NCBI GenBank assembly: GCA_947259175.1
Contig: CAMYKW010000014.1
Span: 1 to 61,006 of the forward strand
Source: an uncultured Gammaproteobacteria bacterium
Lineage (GTDB): Bacteria; Pseudomonadota; Gammaproteobacteria; Arenicellales; JAANXG01
Direction: 5' to 3'
DNA: 61,006 nucleotides
The first letter of the stretch is position 1. Each line of letters starts with the position of its first letter. The translations under genes were made by a program, and so were the position numbers. The notes beneath the pieces were generated by a model. The model was not told the origin of the DNA. It did no database searches and saw nothing but the letters and a program-made list of their open reading frames with translations. Below, one piece after another: positions 35,729-47,083 of the stretch.

Positions 35729-36949
35729 TCAGATCTCCAATAATAGACGCGCCGGATCTTCGAGAGAGTCTTTAATTGTGACCAGGAATCGGACCGCCTC
35801 GGCGCCGTCGATAATGCGATGATCGTAAGTCAGTGCCAGATACATCATTGGCCGAATAACGACCTCGCCGCTCTCCGCCACCGGCCGCTGCTCGATGCGA
35901 TGCATTCCCAGGATCGCGCTTTGCGGTGGGTTAAGAATCGGCGTTGACAGCATCGAGCCGAACACTCCGCCATTGGTGATGGTAAACGTCCCGCCGGATA
36001 ACTCCTCCATGGCCAGCGTTCCGGCACGGGCCTTGTCGGCCAGTGCTGCAATTTCCATCTCCAACTCGGCGAAACTTTTCTTGTCGGCGTCGCGAACGAT
36101 CGGCACCACCAATCCCCGCGGCGAGGCCGCTGCGATACCAATATCGTAATATTGATGAAAGACCATGTCGTTGCCGTCAATGGATCCATTTACCGCCGGA
36201 TATCTTTTTAGCGCCTCTATGCTGGCTTTAATGAAAAACGACATGAATCCCAGACGCGTGCCGTGTTTCTTTTCAAACACCTCCTTGTATCTTTTTCTGA
36301 GATCGAGCACGGACTGCAAGTTAACGTCGTTGAACGTGGTCAACATCGCCGCGGTATGTTGAGCCTGTACCAGTCTCTGGGCGATAGTTGCACGGAGTCG
36401 AGACATCGGCTCGCGACGTTCGGATCTATCGCCCTTGGTTGCCGTGGAAACTACGGTTGAAACGGCAGCGGCCGGTTGCGGGGCAGGCGCGCTCTGCTTA
36501 CGGCGGTCGAGAAACTCGACGACGTCCGCCTTGGTTACCCGCCCATCCTTGCCGGTGCCCGTTATGTCCGCGATATCCAACTTGTTTTCCGTGACCAGCT
36601 TGCGCACCGCTGGGCCCATCGGTGACTCGGTTCGCGGAGGTTTCGCTTCCTCTTCCGGCTGGTGCTTCGTTTCCGATGGAATCGCGGCTTCCGCAGGAGC
36701 CTGTTCGAGCTTCGAGGGCTCGATGACGGCGAGCAACTCGTCGCTGGTTACGACATCACCGCTGTTGCGCGTCAATTCCTTGATAACGCCATCCTGCGGT
36801 GCGGGTACTTCAAGCACCACCTTTTCGGTCTCGATATCGACCAGAGTTTCATCCCGGCGAACGATATCGCCAACCTGCTTGTGCCATGTCAGCAGAGTCG
36901 CTTCGGTGACGGACTCGGGCAACATGGGGACTTTTACGTCAACTGACAT
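35729..36949 (-). CDS. sucB: 2-oxoglutarate dehydrogenase E2 (dihydrolipoyl succinyltransferase)
   Basis: The 406-residue protein has an N-terminal lipoyl domain with the modified Lys in [18 protein letters not shown] (about residue 43). The peripheral subunit-binding domain is [20 protein letters not shown], followed by a flexible Pro/Ala linker. The catalytic domain ends with [20 protein letters not shown], holding the catalytic His and Asp. It moves succinyl groups to CoA. Its start overlaps the sucA end by 11 bp, so translation is coupled. Confidence 0.96.
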   Translation of the reverse strand: MSVDVKVPMLPESVTEATLLTWHKQVGDIVRRDETLVDIETEKVVLEVPAPQDGVIKELTRNSGDVVTSDELLAVIEPSKLEQAPAEAAIPSETKHQPEEEAKPPRTESPMGPAVRKLVTENKLDIADITGTGKDGRVTKADVVEFLDRRKQSAPAPQPAAAVSTVVSTATKGDRSERREPMSRLRATIAQRLVQAQHTAAMLTTFNDVNLQSVLDLRKRYKEVFEKKHGTRLGFMSFFIKASIEALKRYPAVNGSIDGNDMVFHQYYDIGIAAASPRGLVVPIVRDADKKSFAELEMEIAALADKARAGTLAMEELSGGTFTITNGGVFGSMLSTPILNPPQSAILGMHRIEQRPVAESGEVVIRPMMYLALTYDHRIIDGAEAVRFLVTIKDSLEDPARLLLEI

Positions 36950-39758
36950 GACGACGCTCGCTCACTGTTTCTTTACCATTAAAAAAGGGGGATAACGCAT
37001 CATCAACCAGTTGTCTCTGACACTCGAGATGAATCGCGTAATAACCGGCGGCTGGAGCCGGTGATGGGTCACGACCGGCATAGACAAGACCTTGATCCTG
37101 CCGGATTGAAGCCCGCAAGTGATGTTGAATTTGATACCAGGGCCCCTGATTTCTCGGCTCTTCCTGACACCAGATCACTTCGTGTGCGTTTTCATAACGG
37201 TTCAGCAAGGCGTTGATCTGGTCGCGCGGAAATGGATACAACTGCTCGACGCGGATAATGGCGACGTTGTTGAGCTCTCGTTTACGGCGCTCTTCCAGTA
37301 AATCGAAGTAAACCTTCCCGCTGCACAATACGATGCGATCGATTGCTTCGTCATTATGCGCATCGATTTCACCGATTGTGACTTGAAACGAGCCATTTTC
37401 CAATTCCCCAAGCGCCGAGGTCGATAACTTGTGGCGCAGCAGACTCTTTGGGGTCATCACTATGAGCGGGCGGCGATAAGGCCGGATAGCCTGGCGCCGC
37501 AACAAATGAAACATCTGCGAAGGTGTGGTCGGCGCGCATACCTGCATATTGGCTTGGGCACACAACTGCAGGTATCGCTCGAGGCGCGCGGACGAATGCT
37601 CCGGTCCCTGACCTTCGTAACCATGGGGTAGCAGCATGACCAGACCACACATACGATTCCATTTGGCTTCTCCGCTGCTGATGAATTGATCGATTACAAC
37701 TTGCGCTCCGTTGGCGAAATCCCCGAATTGGGCCTCCCAGATCACCAACGTCTGAGGCTCCGCCGTCGCATAGCCGTATTCGAACGCCAATACCGCCTCT
37801 TCGGAGAGCAATGAATTGATAGCGAGAAATCGTGGTTGCCCATCCAACAGATTGCGCAGCGGAACGTACACTTCGTTACTGTTCTGATCGTGCAAAGCGG
37901 CGTGCCGGTGAAAAAAAGTTCCGCGGGCGGCATCCTGGCCGGACAGTCGCACTGAATGACCGTCTTTCAACAGTGAGGCATAAGCCAACGTCTCCGCCAT
38001 TCCCCAGTCCAGCGGCAATTCGCCGTCCATCATCTTGCGCCTGTCCGCCATGATCTTCGTGATCCTTGGATGCAACATGAATCCCTCGGGCAGTTCCTGC
38101 AATCTCGCCGCCAACTCTTTGAGTTGTCTGCCTGCCACGCTGGTAATGACGTCCGCATCCCAGCTTGTGTTCAGGTATGGCATCCAGTCCACGGCAAACT
38201 CGTTCTTGACGTCGGACAGGAAGTCTTCGACCACGATATTTCCTTCGTCCAGAGACGCACGGTATTCGTCGATTATGCGGTCGGCGTTGGGTTCGCTGAG
38301 AACACCTGCCGCAACCAATTTAGCTGAGTACAATTTGCGAGTCGTCGCCATCGACTTGATCTTCTTATACATCATCGGTTGCGTCACCGTGGGCTCGTCG
38401 GCTTCGTTATGCCCGTGTCTTCGGTAGCAGACCAGGTCGATAACCACGTCTTTATTGAACTGCATCCGGTAGTCGAGGGCGATTTGGGTGATAAATACCA
38501 CCGCCTCAGGGTCATCTCCGTTAACATGAAATATTGGCGCTTGCACCATCTTGGCGACCTCGGTGCAATACAGCGTTGAGCGCGCATCCAATGGATTGCT
38601 GGTGGTGAAACCGATCTGATTGTTAACGATAATGTGAATCGTCCCACCGGTGCGGTATCCGCGGGTCTTGGACATGTTGAAAGTCTCCATGACCACGCCC
38701 TGACCGGCAAACGCGGCGTCGCCATGTACGATTACCGGCAGTACCATATTTCCGTCCTGGTCCTCGCGACGCAACTGCCGCGCCTTTACCGAACCCTCCA
38801 CGACCGGGTTGACGATTTCCAGGTGGGATGGATTGAATGCCAGCGCGAGATGTACGGGGCCGCCGGGAGTTTGAATGTCTGAGGAAAAACCCTGATGGTA
38901 TTTGACGTCGCCGGAGCCGGTGAGCTTGTCTCGATCCACTTTGCCCTCAAACTCCAGGAACAATTGCTGCGGGCTTTTCCCCAAGATATTCACCAGCACA
39001 TTGAGCCGACCGCGGTGCGCCATACCGATAACGATTTCCTTGATCCCGTTACTCCCGCTGTGTTGGATCAACTCGTCAAGGGATGGGATCAGCGCCTCGC
39101 TGCCTTCAAGGGAGAAACGCTTTTGCCCCACATACTTCGTGTGCAGATACTTCTCGATACCTTCTGCTGCGGTGAGGCGTTTGAGAATCTCCAGTTGCTG
39201 TTCGGTTGTGAATAGTGGGCGGGCTTGTACCGTTTCCAGACGGTCCTGGATCCACCGTTTTTCCACGGTATCGGTGATATGCATGTACTCCGAGCCTATG
39301 CTGTCGCAGTAGGTTCGGCGCAACAGATCAAGTATGTCCCTTAACTTCATGTTGTCCGGCGCCGCTAGAGATCCGGTATTGAATGTCTTGTCCATATCGG
39401 CCGCCGACAAGTTATGAAATTCGGGGTCGAGATCCTCGACGGTTTCGGGTTCCACGAGACCCAAGGGATCGAGCTGCGCCTGTTGATGTCCCCGTACCCG
39501 ATGGGCATTGATTATGCGAAGCACGGACCCTTGTTTCTCCGCGTCGTCGTAAGTCAACGTGGTTGACGGGACGCTCAACTCGGCGCCGGCTGCAAGGCGG
39601 CCCTGTTGCAGACCGGAAAAAAAACTGCGCCACTGCTCATCGACCGATTGTGGGTCGTCGATGAAACGCGCGTAGAGCTCCTCCAGATATTGGACGTTTC
39701 CGCCGGAAAGAAGCGTGTCCGGCGAGCGTTCGAGAAATGATTTGACTGGCCCAATCAT
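36939..39758 (-). CDS. sucA: 2-oxoglutarate dehydrogenase E1
   Basis: The 939-residue thiamine-diphosphate enzyme decarboxylates 2-oxoglutarate in the TCA cycle. Features include [21 protein letters not shown] at the N-terminus, [18 protein letters not shown] (about residue 252), [20 protein letters not shown], and the C-terminal [27 protein letters not shown]. Size is right for the family. The sequence order gltA-sucA-sucB-lpd is a TCA cluster. The gap of 141 bp to gltA suggests its own promoter. Confidence 0.97.
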   Translation of the reverse strand: MIGPVKSFLERSPDTLLSGGNVQYLEELYARFIDDPQSVDEQWRSFFSGLQQGRLAAGAELSVPSTTLTYDDAEKQGSVLRIINAHRVRGHQQAQLDPLGLVEPETVEDLDPEFHNLSAADMDKTFNTGSLAAPDNMKLRDILDLLRRTYCDSIGSEYMHITDTVEKRWIQDRLETVQARPLFTTEQQLEILKRLTAAEGIEKYLHTKYVGQKRFSLEGSEALIPSLDELIQHSGSNGIKEIVIGMAHRGRLNVLVNILGKSPQQLFLEFEGKVDRDKLTGSGDVKYHQGFSSDIQTPGGPVHLALAFNPSHLEIVNPVVEGSVKARQLRREDQDGNMVLPVIVHGDAAFAGQGVVMETFNMSKTRGYRTGGTIHIIVNNQIGFTTSNPLDARSTLYCTEVAKMVQAPIFHVNGDDPEAVVFITQIALDYRMQFNKDVVIDLVCYRRHGHNEADEPTVTQPMMYKKIKSMATTRKLYSAKLVAAGVLSEPNADRIIDEYRASLDEGNIVVEDFLSDVKNEFAVDWMPYLNTSWDADVITSVAGRQLKELAARLQELPEGFMLHPRITKIMADRRKMMDGELPLDWGMAETLAYASLLKDGHSVRLSGQDAARGTFFHRHAALHDQNSNEVYVPLRNLLDGQPRFLAINSLLSEEAVLAFEYGYATAEPQTLVIWEAQFGDFANGAQVVIDQFISSGEAKWNRMCGLVMLLPHGYEGQGPEHSSARLERYLQLCAQANMQVCAPTTPSQMFHLLRRQAIRPYRRPLIVMTPKSLLRHKLSTSALGELENGSFQVTIGEIDAHNDEAIDRIVLCSGKVYFDLLEERRKRELNNVAIIRVEQLYPFPRDQINALLNRYENAHEVIWCQEEPRNQGPWYQIQHHLRASIRQDQGLVYAGRDPSPAPAAGYYAIHLECQRQLVDDALSPFFNGKETVSERRHVS

Positions 39759-39899
39759 TGGTTACCGCAGCTCTCGGATGAATTGTTCGACTACGACAAC
39801 GAGGTCATAGTGCAGAGAAATTACTATGGTTCAGCGAACGGAAATTATAAAACAATAAACCTTGTAGGGTTAAGCCGATTCTTCAGTTTCCCCGAATTA

Positions 39900-41183
39900 T
39901 CAGCGGTCCTCCAGAGGCACGAAGTCGCGTTCGTCTGCGCCGGTGTAAATCTGGCGCGGCCGGGCAATACGGGTTTCTTCGTCGGCGATCATTTCCATCC
40001 ACTGGGCGACCCACCCAGCGGTCCGCGGAATTGCGAACAACACCGTGAAGATTTGCGTGGGAAACTCCAGGGCTTCGTATATTATGCCGGAGTAAAAATC
40101 GACATTGGGGTATAACTTACGCCCGACGAAATATTCGTCCTCCAAAGCGATTCGCTCCAATTCCAGGGCAATGTCGATTAACGGATTTTTGCCTGTGACT
40201 TCAAATACCTGGTAGGCGGTATTCTTTATGATCGTGGCCCGCGGATCGTAATTTTTGTATACACGATGACCAAAACCCATGAGGCGCATCTCACCGGCTT
40301 TTACCCGCTCGATGTACTTTGGGACATTTTGCACCGAACCGATTTCATTGAGCATACGCAACACCGCCTCATTGGCCCCCCCGTGTAACGGGCCATACAA
40401 GGCCGCTGCGGCACCGGCGCAAGAGACGTAAGGATCCGCCCGCGAACTTCCGACGCTGCGCATCGCGTTAGTGCTGCAGTTTTGCTCATGATCGGCGTGC
40501 AGAATAAACAGCACGTCCAACGCTCGTTCCAAGGTTGGGTCCGGTTCGTACCGTGGTTCCGCCATACGGTACATCATATTGAGGAAGTTTCCGGGATAAC
40601 TCAGCGAATTGTCGGGATATACATAGGGCAGTCCTAAGCTGTTGCGGTACGCATAGGACGCTATCGTGGGCACTTTGGCTATCAGCCGATACACCTGCAA
40701 CATACGGGTGTCAAAATCGTCGATGCTCTTGGCGTCTGAGTAGAACGTCGACAATGCGCCGATGCTGCTCACCAACATGCCCATAGGATGGGCGTTATGG
40801 TGAAATCCTTCCATGAGTTTCTTTCCTTTCTCGTGGAGCATCGTGTGGTGAGTAATATTATTTATCCACGAGGTCAGTTCCACTTTGTTCGGCAGTTCCC
40901 CATGTACGAGTAGATAAGCCACCTCGAGGAATGTACTGCGTTCGGCTAATTGTTCAATCGGGTAGCCGCGGTAGCGAAGAATGCCCCGGTCGCCATCCAG
41001 ATAGGTCACGGCGCTTTCGCACGAAGCGGTGTTCGAGAACGCCGGATCATGGCTCAACAGCCCGAAATCATCGTCGGATACCTTGATTTGCCTTAGATCG
41101 CTGGCGCTGATTGTGCCGCGGTCGATCGGAAGTTCGTATTGTTTACCGGTACGATTATCAGTAACCGTTAATGTATCGGGCAT
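39900..41183 (-). CDS. gltA: citrate synthase (type II)
   Basis: The 427-residue hexameric-type citrate synthase has catalytic His in HADHEQNCSTNAMR and in GPLHGGANEAVLRM, FGHRVYKNYDPRA, and Asp in LYPNVDFYSGI. N-terminal TVTDNRTGKQYELPIDRG matches the E. coli-type enzyme. It condenses acetyl-CoA and oxaloacetate. It is first in the minus-strand TCA set with sucA, sucB and lpd. The start MPDTLTVTDN follows a spaced AAAGGG. Confidence 0.97.
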   Translation of the reverse strand: MPDTLTVTDNRTGKQYELPIDRGTISASDLRQIKVSDDDFGLLSHDPAFSNTASCESAVTYLDGDRGILRYRGYPIEQLAERSTFLEVAYLLVHGELPNKVELTSWINNITHHTMLHEKGKKLMEGFHHNAHPMGMLVSSIGALSTFYSDAKSIDDFDTRMLQVYRLIAKVPTIASYAYRNSLGLPYVYPDNSLSYPGNFLNMMYRMAEPRYEPDPTLERALDVLFILHADHEQNCSTNAMRSVGSSRADPYVSCAGAAAALYGPLHGGANEAVLRMLNEIGSVQNVPKYIERVKAGEMRLMGFGHRVYKNYDPRATIIKNTAYQVFEVTGKNPLIDIALELERIALEDEYFVGRKLYPNVDFYSGIIYEALEFPTQIFTVLFAIPRTAGWVAQWMEMIADEETRIARPRQIYTGADERDFVPLEDR

Positions 41184-41283
41184 TGGAAACCCCTTTGTCT
41201 AGCCTGGTATGGATATGGAAAAAATCGCGTGTACAATTGCAAGCCGGTGTATGGTTGCACGATTAAAGACCTGCACCGCACAT

Positions 41284-42165
41284 TCAATGCAGGACCGATT
41301 CATGGGCGGTATTCTCGGTGGCGACCGGGGTCAACTCATAAATCTTGGTGAGATTTCGGCCTTGATGTTTGGCATTGAGGAGAGCACGGTCGGCGCGTTG
41401 TATTACTTGTTTGTAGTTTAAATCCAAGGGATCGGTGACGCTCAAACCACCAGTCCAGCCCAGCGTGTGAAAAACGTCTTTGGTGACTTGCATGGTAACG
41501 GGCAGTTGTGCTCTCAACCGACTGACCAAAGACATCGCCACCGGCAGGCGTGTCTGAGGAAAAACAACGCAGAATTCATCCCCCCCCATGCGTGCGATTA
41601 AATCCCTTTCGCGCACTCTTTCCTTTAGTTCCACAGCAAAATTCTTTATGACCTCGTCGCCGATATCGTGCCCATACTGGTCATTAATATCTTTGAAGTA
41701 ATCCAGGTCGATCAAAAGGATTGACACCGGCGCCTTGGTCTCGGGTCGTTCGAACAGGCGGCGCAGCCATTGTTCCAGGGCGCGGCGGTTTCCGACGTCG
41801 CATAGCGGATCCGTGAGGCCAAGTATGATCAGTTTTCGCCGTTCCTCTTGCACCAGTTTTGAAAGTGGTTTGAGTTCGTCGGTATAGAGTTCGGTTCTTA
41901 GATGCAGTCCGGAGCGTCGGCCCGCCAATTGCGCTAACAGTTTGGCGTCATGGCTGAGTGCCCGCAGCCACTGGCTGCGGGCGCGCAGATTGAGCCACAG
42001 CACCAGCGTCAATACAACAATGGCTGCGACGATCGGCGCGATCAAGTCCTGCAAGGGTACTCCCGAAAACCACAATGACGCGAAGCATACCGCCATCAAC
42101 GCCGCAACCAGCGCCAGGGTCAACACCAGGGTCGCGAGTGAAGATTTTCTCAGATTGTTGCTCAA
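41284..42165 (-). CDS. membrane-anchored diguanylate cyclase
   Basis: The 293-residue protein has two N-terminal membrane helices (about 12-31 and 35-55), a helical linker, and a GGDEF domain. The active site is intact (ARMGGDEFCVVFP), and five residues earlier sits RERD, an RxxD inhibitory I-site. It should make cyclic di-GMP and be limited by product feedback. The periplasmic loop between the helices is very short, so the signal is likely membrane-internal or cytosolic. Confidence 0.9.
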   Translation of the reverse strand: MSNNLRKSSLATLVLTLALVAALMAVCFASLWFSGVPLQDLIAPIVAAIVVLTLVLWLNLRARSQWLRALSHDAKLLAQLAGRRSGLHLRTELYTDELKPLSKLVQEERRKLIILGLTDPLCDVGNRRALEQWLRRLFERPETKAPVSILLIDLDYFKDINDQYGHDIGDEVIKNFAVELKERVRERDLIARMGGDEFCVVFPQTRLPVAMSLVSRLRAQLPVTMQVTKDVFHTLGWTGGLSVTDPLDLNYKQVIQRADRALLNAKHQGRNLTKIYELTPVATENTAHESVLH

Positions 42166-42210
42166 GGGGATGCCGGGATTTTTCTTGTTATCAGGGATGT
42201 TTCGGTAATT

Positions 42211-42666
42211 TCAATCGTGGCCAGTATGTCCAAACCCTCCATCGGCCCGCGTCGTGGACTCGAAATTCTTGACGGTTTCGAATTGCACGCGTTTGACGGG
42301 CACGAATACCATCTGCGCAATGCGGTCCCCGGGCTCGATGATGACATTATGCTTGCCGCGGTTCCAGGCCGATATCAATACCTGGCCTTGGTAATCGGAG
42401 TCGATGAGGCCCACCAGGTTCCCCAGCACCAGACCCTTCTTGTGTCCCAGGCCCGACCGCGGCAGGATCACCGCGGCCAGGCTCGAATCGGCGATGTGGA
42501 TGGCGATGCCTGTTGGGATGAGATGGGTCTCTCCCGGTTCGATACGCAGATGTTCGTCTACGCAGGCCCGCAAATCGAGGCCGGCGGACCCGTCGGTAGC
42601 GTAATCCGGCAAAGGAAAGTCTTTACCGATGCGCTCGTCTAATATTCTTACTTGTACTTTTTGCAC
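42211..42666 (-). CDS. dut: deoxyuridine 5'-triphosphate nucleotidohydrolase
   Basis: The 151-residue trimeric dUTPase has the family motifs in order: [51 protein letters not shown] and the C-terminal glycine-rich arm [10 protein letters not shown]. It hydrolyses dUTP to dUMP, preventing uracil in DNA and feeding thyA. The start overlaps the coaBC end by 44 bp. coaBC-dut is a frequent gammaproteobacterial pair. Confidence 0.96.
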   Translation of the reverse strand: MQKVQVRILDERIGKDFPLPDYATDGSAGLDLRACVDEHLRIEPGETHLIPTGIAIHIADSSLAAVILPRSGLGHKKGLVLGNLVGLIDSDYQGQVLISAWNRGKHNVIIEPGDRIAQMVFVPVKRVQFETVKNFESTTRADGGFGHTGHD

Positions 42667-43858
42667 AGTAGCGAGTCGCGATTTCTTCGATCAGGTTACG
42701 CGCCAGCTGCCGTTTAGAAGAGCGCGGCAGGCGCTTGGTGTCCATCCGATCCAGGATTAGTAACTCGTTTTCGTCGCTTTCCAGGCCGACATCGGCGTCA
42801 CCCACCCGGTTGGCGGCGATCATGTCGATGCCTTTGCGCATCAATTTTTCGCGTGCGTGTGCCTCGAGATTTTCGGTCTCCGCGGCGAATCCAACCGTGA
42901 ACGGCGGCTTTACCGATTTCGCCACCGCGGTCAGAATGTCTGGATTCTTTACCAGCTTGATGGTCAACTGGTCGTTTGTTTTCTTGATCTTTTGCTGGTG
43001 AAATTCAGCCGGCCGGTAATCGGCCACGGCCGCCACGCCGATAAAAATATCGGTGTTCGCGACCTCGGTCATCACCGCTTGATGCATGTGTAAGGCCGAG
43101 ATTACGGGAATCACGCGCACTTTCTCGGGGTAGGGGACATGAGTCGGGCCGGATACCAATACCACGTCGGCCCCCGCTTCCGCGGCGGCCCGGGCCACCG
43201 CATAGCCCATTTTGCCTGAACTGCGGTTGGTAATATTGCGTACCGGATCGATCGCCTCCTGGGTGGGTCCGGCGGTGACCAACACCTTGACGCCCCCGAG
43301 GGCTTGGCTGCCGAACAGGGCAGACAGGCTTTCCACCAGTTCAGTGGGTTCCGGCATGCGGCCGGGCCCGGTTTCGCCGCAGGCCTGGCTGCCTGATGCG
43401 GGACCGAACACCGACACGCCGCGTTTTGCCAATACGGCCACGTTCTCCCGGGTCGCGGCATGCTGCCACATGCGTTGGTTCATGGAGGGCGCGACCGCGA
43501 CCCTGGCCTCGGTCGCCAGACACAGGGTGCTGAGCAAATCGTCAGCCAGCCCGTGCGCCATGCGCGCGATGAAATCGGCCGTGGCCGGGGCGATCAATAC
43601 CGCGTCGGCCCAGCGCGCCAGTTGGATGTGGCTCATTGCGGATTCGGCGTCCGCATCCAGTAGATTGCTGCGATGTACGGAGTGGTCACTCACCGCTTGC
43701 AGGGTGAGAGGGGTGATGAATTGTTCGGCATTCGCGGTCATCACCACGCGCACGGTTGCGCCGGCGTCGCGCAGCCGGCGAACCAGATCAGGACTCTTGT
43801 AGGCGGCGATGCCCCCAGTGACGCCCACTATGATCCGTTTTTGACTTAGACTCGACAT
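42623..43858 (-). CDS. coaBC: bifunctional phosphopantothenoylcysteine decarboxylase / phosphopantothenate-cysteine ligase
   Basis: The enzyme of about 411 residues makes 4'-phosphopantetheine for CoA. The CoaC half (1-190) has [23 protein letters not shown], catalytic His in [16 protein letters not shown], and the substrate-recognition cysteine in [14 protein letters not shown]. The CoaB half has [25 protein letters not shown] (nucleotide loop) and KIKKTND. Start [12 protein letters not shown] at 43858 is preferred to 43909. The last 14 residues extend into dut. Divergent from radC. Confidence 0.95.
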   Translation of the reverse strand: MSSLSQKRIIVGVTGGIAAYKSPDLVRRLRDAGATVRVVMTANAEQFITPLTLQAVSDHSVHRSNLLDADAESAMSHIQLARWADAVLIAPATADFIARMAHGLADDLLSTLCLATEARVAVAPSMNQRMWQHAATRENVAVLAKRGVSVFGPASGSQACGETGPGRMPEPTELVESLSALFGSQALGGVKVLVTAGPTQEAIDPVRNITNRSSGKMGYAVARAAAEAGADVVLVSGPTHVPYPEKVRVIPVISALHMHQAVMTEVANTDIFIGVAAVADYRPAEFHQQKIKKTNDQLTIKLVKNPDILTAVAKSVKPPFTVGFAAETENLEAHAREKLMRKGIDMIAANRVGDADVGLESDENELLILDRMDTKRLPRSSKRQLARNLIEEIATRYCAKSTSKNIRRAHR

Positions 43859-43950
43859 TGCTGGGGTGGAAGTGTACTGTGGGGGCAGTGGGTTTGGAAC
43901 CTCAGACAACGGAATTTTTTACAGTTCAGTAACGACTAAGGAGAGTCGTC

Positions 43951-44625
43951 ATGTCCATTGTTCGCTGGCCAGTGAACGAGCGTCCGCGTGAAAAATTGTT
44001 GGCTCGAGGCGCCCAATCTTTATCCGATGCCGAACTGATTGCAGTCTTTCTGCGCACCGGGTTCAGCGGAAATTCCGCGCTGGATCTGGCGCAGCGTTTG
44101 CTGCGGCGCTTTGGCGGTTTGCGTCAGCTGGCTAATGCCGACCGCGCCGCTGTTTGCGGCGAACCCGGGATCGGGGTCGTGAAGTACGTCCAGCTCCAAG
44201 CGGCTATGGAATTCAGCCGTAGATATTTCACCGCGGAACTGCCCCGTGGCGCCGGATTGACGTCGCCGGGCCAAGCCCGCACGTTCCTTCGTGCTCAGTT
44301 ACGGGATCGGCCTTACGAAGTCTTCTGTTGCCTGTACCTGGACACTCGGCACCGGGTGCTGGAGTTCGAGGAACTGTTTCGCGGCACCATAGACGGTGCA
44401 TCGGTACATCCCCGGGAAGTGGTCAAGGCGGCGTTGGCGCGTAATGCCGCCGCGCTGATCATCGCGCACAATCACCCTTCCGGGGTGGCCGAGCCGAGCG
44501 CCGCCGATGAGGCGCTTACCCAACGGCTCAAACAGGCGCTAGCCCTGGTGGAGATCCGCCTGTTGGACCACTTTGTGGTCGGCGAGAACGAGGTCGTGTC
44601 CTTGAGCGAACGGGGGCTGATGTAG
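43951..44625 (+). CDS. radC: RadC (JAB1/MPN-domain) protein
   Basis: The 224-residue protein has an N-terminal helix-hairpin-helix part ([36 protein letters not shown]) and a JAB metalloprotease-like domain. Its zinc motif is [15 protein letters not shown] with His, His and Asp ligands, plus a Glu in [17 protein letters not shown]. The function of RadC is unknown despite its name. Between coaBC and rpmB is its usual place. Confidence 0.95.
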   Translation: MSIVRWPVNERPREKLLARGAQSLSDAELIAVFLRTGFSGNSALDLAQRLLRRFGGLRQLANADRAAVCGEPGIGVVKYVQLQAAMEFSRRYFTAELPRGAGLTSPGQARTFLRAQLRDRPYEVFCCLYLDTRHRVLEFEELFRGTIDGASVHPREVVKAALARNAAALIIAHNHPSGVAEPSAADEALTQRLKQALALVEIRLLDHFVVGENEVVSLSERGLM

Positions 44626-44729
44626 GGAATTTAGCGTAAAATCAAGCCCTGCTGGCCGGCGCTCTGGCCCCGGGCGGCCATTTTTGGTATAAAACGGCCC
44701 CCACGACGTTGAGTATCAGGAAATCGGAC

Positions 44730-44966
44730 ATGCCACGAGTCTGCCAAGTGACCGGCAAGCGGACAATCCGGGGAAACAACGTTTCCCACGCCAACAACAA
44801 GACCCGCCGCAGTTTTCTGCCCAATCTCCATTACCGGCGATTCTGGGTCGAGAGCGAAAACCGGTGGGTGCGCTTGCGCGTATCGAGAAAAGGTTTACGC
44901 ATCATCGACAAGAAAGGTATAGACGCCGTGCTGAAAGACTTGCGATCGCAAGGCGTCAAGTTATGA
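44730..44966 (+). CDS. rpmB: 50S ribosomal protein bL28
   Basis: The 78-residue L28 has [29 protein letters not shown] and [18 protein letters not shown]. It has only one Cys, so it is the zinc-free form. An upstream in-frame start at 44709 adds seven residues and is rejected because family members begin M-S/P-R-V-C. It is in an operon with rpmG, 10 bp later. Confidence 0.97.
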   Translation: MPRVCQVTGKRTIRGNNVSHANNKTRRSFLPNLHYRRFWVESENRWVRLRVSRKGLRIIDKKGIDAVLKDLRSQGVKL

Positions 44967-44976
44967 GGAGAACGAC

Positions 44977-45132
44977 ATGCGGGACAAGATAAAACTGGTT
45001 TCTTCAGCAGGTACTGGTCATTTTTACACTACGACCAAGAACAAGCGCACCATGACCGGAAAATTGGAACTCAAAAAATATGATCCGGTGGTACGCAAGC
45101 ACGTGATTTATAAAGAGTCCAAGATCAAATAA
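44977..45132 (+). CDS. rpmG: 50S ribosomal protein bL33
   Basis: The 51-residue L33 reads [47 protein letters not shown] and ends SKIK. No Cys is present, so it is the zinc-independent form. GAGGAG lies before the ATG. It follows rpmB closely and is followed by a strong terminator at 45156-45184. Confidence 0.97.
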   Translation: MRDKIKLVSSAGTGHFYTTTKNKRTMTGKLELKKYDPVVRKHVIYKESKIK

Positions 45133-45155
45133 CCAGACAGGACAATCTTATGTTC

Positions 45156-45184
45156 AAAGCCCGGCAGCACGCCGGGCTTTTTTT
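45156..45184 (+). terminator. rho-independent terminator of rpmB-rpmG
   Basis: A perfect 10-bp stem, AAAGCCCGGC (45156-45165) and GCCGGGCTTT (45171-45180), with loop AGCAC, is followed by a run of Ts (7 in all). It lies 23 bp after the rpmG stop. Confidence 0.92.
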
Positions 45185-45270
45185 GATTAAATTTACACCA
45201 AGGGTCCCGCAAGCGCGCGAAGAGAATTGGCCTGAGCGTAGTCGCTTGGCGCCTTCGTCCAATATTCGGG

Positions 45271-46143
45271 TTAGGCGTGTTTGCGCTTGTTTTCAATCAA
45301 CTCATGAATCCTGGAAGTGAGCACCAGCTCCATCGCCAATCCCATCTTGCCGCCTGGAACGACAATGGTGTTGGGCCGGGACATGTAAGAATCATGGAGC
45401 ATTTGCAGCAGATAAGGAAAGTTCTGGCTGCCGTGCTCACGGAATCGAATCACCACCGCGCTCTCGTCTGCGGTCGGTATGTCCCTGGCGATAAACGGGT
45501 TCGACGTGTCAACCAATGGCACGCGTTGGAAATTAATGTCGGTGCGGGAGAACTGAGGAGTGACGAAGTGCACATAATCGTACATGCGTCTTAGTATTGT
45601 ATCGGTGACTACATCTGCGGCGTAACCCCGTTCCGCCGTATCGCGATGGATCTTTTGTATCCACTCCAGATTCACCACCGGAACCACGCCGATCAATAAA
45701 TCCACGTGTTTGGCGACATCCACATCGCCGTCGACGACACCGCCGTGCAGGCCCTCGTAGAATAACAAATCGGTCCCCTCGGGAATCGGCACCCAATCGG
45801 TAAACGTGCCGGGTTCCTGCTTATATGGCGCGGCTTCTTCCTCATTGTGCAAATAGCGTCGCGTCTCACCGCCGCCGGATTCGCTGTAGTTGCGGAACAG
45901 CTCCTCCAATTTGTCGAACAGATTCGCGTCTGCGCCGAAATGACTGAGATAGCGGCCCTGCTCTTCGGATTTTTTAATGGCCTCTTTCATGTCTACACGG
46001 TTGTAGCGATGAAAGCTGTCACCCTCGACGATCACGGGATTGATCTGCTCGCGCCGGAAAATATGCTCCATCGCGGTTTTCACTGTGGACGTACCTGCTC
46101 CGGAGGAGCCGGTAACGGCGATAATCGGATATTTTTCTGACAT
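45271..46143 (-). CDS. prkB: phosphoribulokinase (class I, PrkB-like)
   Basis: The 290-residue P-loop kinase has VTGSSGAGTSTVKTAM (Walker A), EGDSFHRYNRVDMKEA, SGGGETRRYLHNEEEA, the FYEGLHGGVV motif, and TPQFSRTDINFQRVPLVDTSNPF. Class I (proteobacterial) PRK makes ribulose 1,5-bisphosphate from ribulose 5-phosphate in the Calvin cycle. Close relatives also occur in non-autotrophs such as E. coli, and no RuBisCO or other cbb gene is in the window, so autotrophy is not proven. It is monocistronic with no clear partner. Confidence 0.9.
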   Translation of the reverse strand: MSEKYPIIAVTGSSGAGTSTVKTAMEHIFRREQINPVIVEGDSFHRYNRVDMKEAIKKSEEQGRYLSHFGADANLFDKLEELFRNYSESGGGETRRYLHNEEEAAPYKQEPGTFTDWVPIPEGTDLLFYEGLHGGVVDGDVDVAKHVDLLIGVVPVVNLEWIQKIHRDTAERGYAADVVTDTILRRMYDYVHFVTPQFSRTDINFQRVPLVDTSNPFIARDIPTADESAVVIRFREHGSQNFPYLLQMLHDSYMSRPNTIVVPGGKMGLAMELVLTSRIHELIENKRKHA

Positions 46144-46417
46144 GCCTTACCTCTTTATTAATAGTGTTGCGTGCACAACCGCGTTGGCAGTTCGCGAAGG
46201 GTATCTTAGGCTCAACTTCAATGCCAAGCGGTGGAGTCAAAAAAACGTGGTTTTTGGTAATTATCTTTGGTTTAATTTGACCGAGTCGTTTCATGTCTTT
46301 AGGAACCTCTGGTTGTCAGAGTTTCCGCCGGTACATGGACGTACCGATAATTGCCAAGGCCTTTTTGACACGTCGTTGATCCGGCGGTAGATATCGGTTG
46401 ATAAGCGTATAAACAAT

Positions 46418-47035
46418 ATGAGCGATACGATGTTGACTCTCGACCACCAAGTATTGCGCACCGACGTTACCGGTATGCCCTTGGATTGGATCGACTACCG
46501 TGAGGCGGTACGTCTGTATCATCTGGGGCACGTTCAGTACTCGCTGGGTAGAATAATGTATCGAATCCACGGTGGATACAACGCTAAAACCGGTCTGCGC
46601 AGCATGATCGAGGTGAATTCGATCGTTGCGACGAACAGCGACAACCATGCATTCAGGAAGGCCGGTAAGCAATACATTCCGCCGTTGAACAACACCACGT
46701 TGTTTGCGCGTGACGCGTATATGTGTATGTACTGCGGCGGCCGGTTCGTGGCGCATCTATTGTCTCGCGATCACGTAACGCCGCTGAGCATTGGTGGTAG
46801 TGATGAGTGGAATAACGTAGTGGCCGCGTGCAAGCGCTGTAACAATCACAAGGCCGGACGCACGCCGGAGCGGGCCGGATTGGCACTGCTGGCGGTGCCG
46901 TTTACGCCCAATCATGCGGAGTACGTCTATCTGCGCGGGCGCCGGGTTCTGGCTGATCAAATGGAGTTTCTGCTGGCGCACTTCCCGCGTACAAGCCCGT
47001 TGCATGACCGAATCGCCAAGAACCTGACGAATTGA
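46418..47035 (+). CDS. HNH endonuclease family protein
   Basis: The 205-residue protein has an unrecognised N-terminal part (1-90) and an HNH nuclease domain. Two zinc-type pairs, CMYCGG (about 108-113) and CKRCNN (about 139-144), flank the core SRDHVTPLSIGGSDEWNN-V; NNHKAGRTPE carries the final Asn/His. Such HNH proteins nick or cut DNA, and many are stand-alone conserved chromosomal proteins of unknown role. It has its own upstream region of 274 bp and no phage or restriction genes beside it. Confidence 0.85.
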   Translation: MSDTMLTLDHQVLRTDVTGMPLDWIDYREAVRLYHLGHVQYSLGRIMYRIHGGYNAKTGLRSMIEVNSIVATNSDNHAFRKAGKQYIPPLNNTTLFARDAYMCMYCGGRFVAHLLSRDHVTPLSIGGSDEWNNVVAACKRCNNHKAGRTPERAGLALLAVPFTPNHAEYVYLRGRRVLADQMEFLLAHFPRTSPLHDRIAKNLTN

Positions 47036-47083
47036 AGCGTCGCCGGCGCAGGCCTCCAGTTTCCGCAGTCTGCGCAGGCGGGT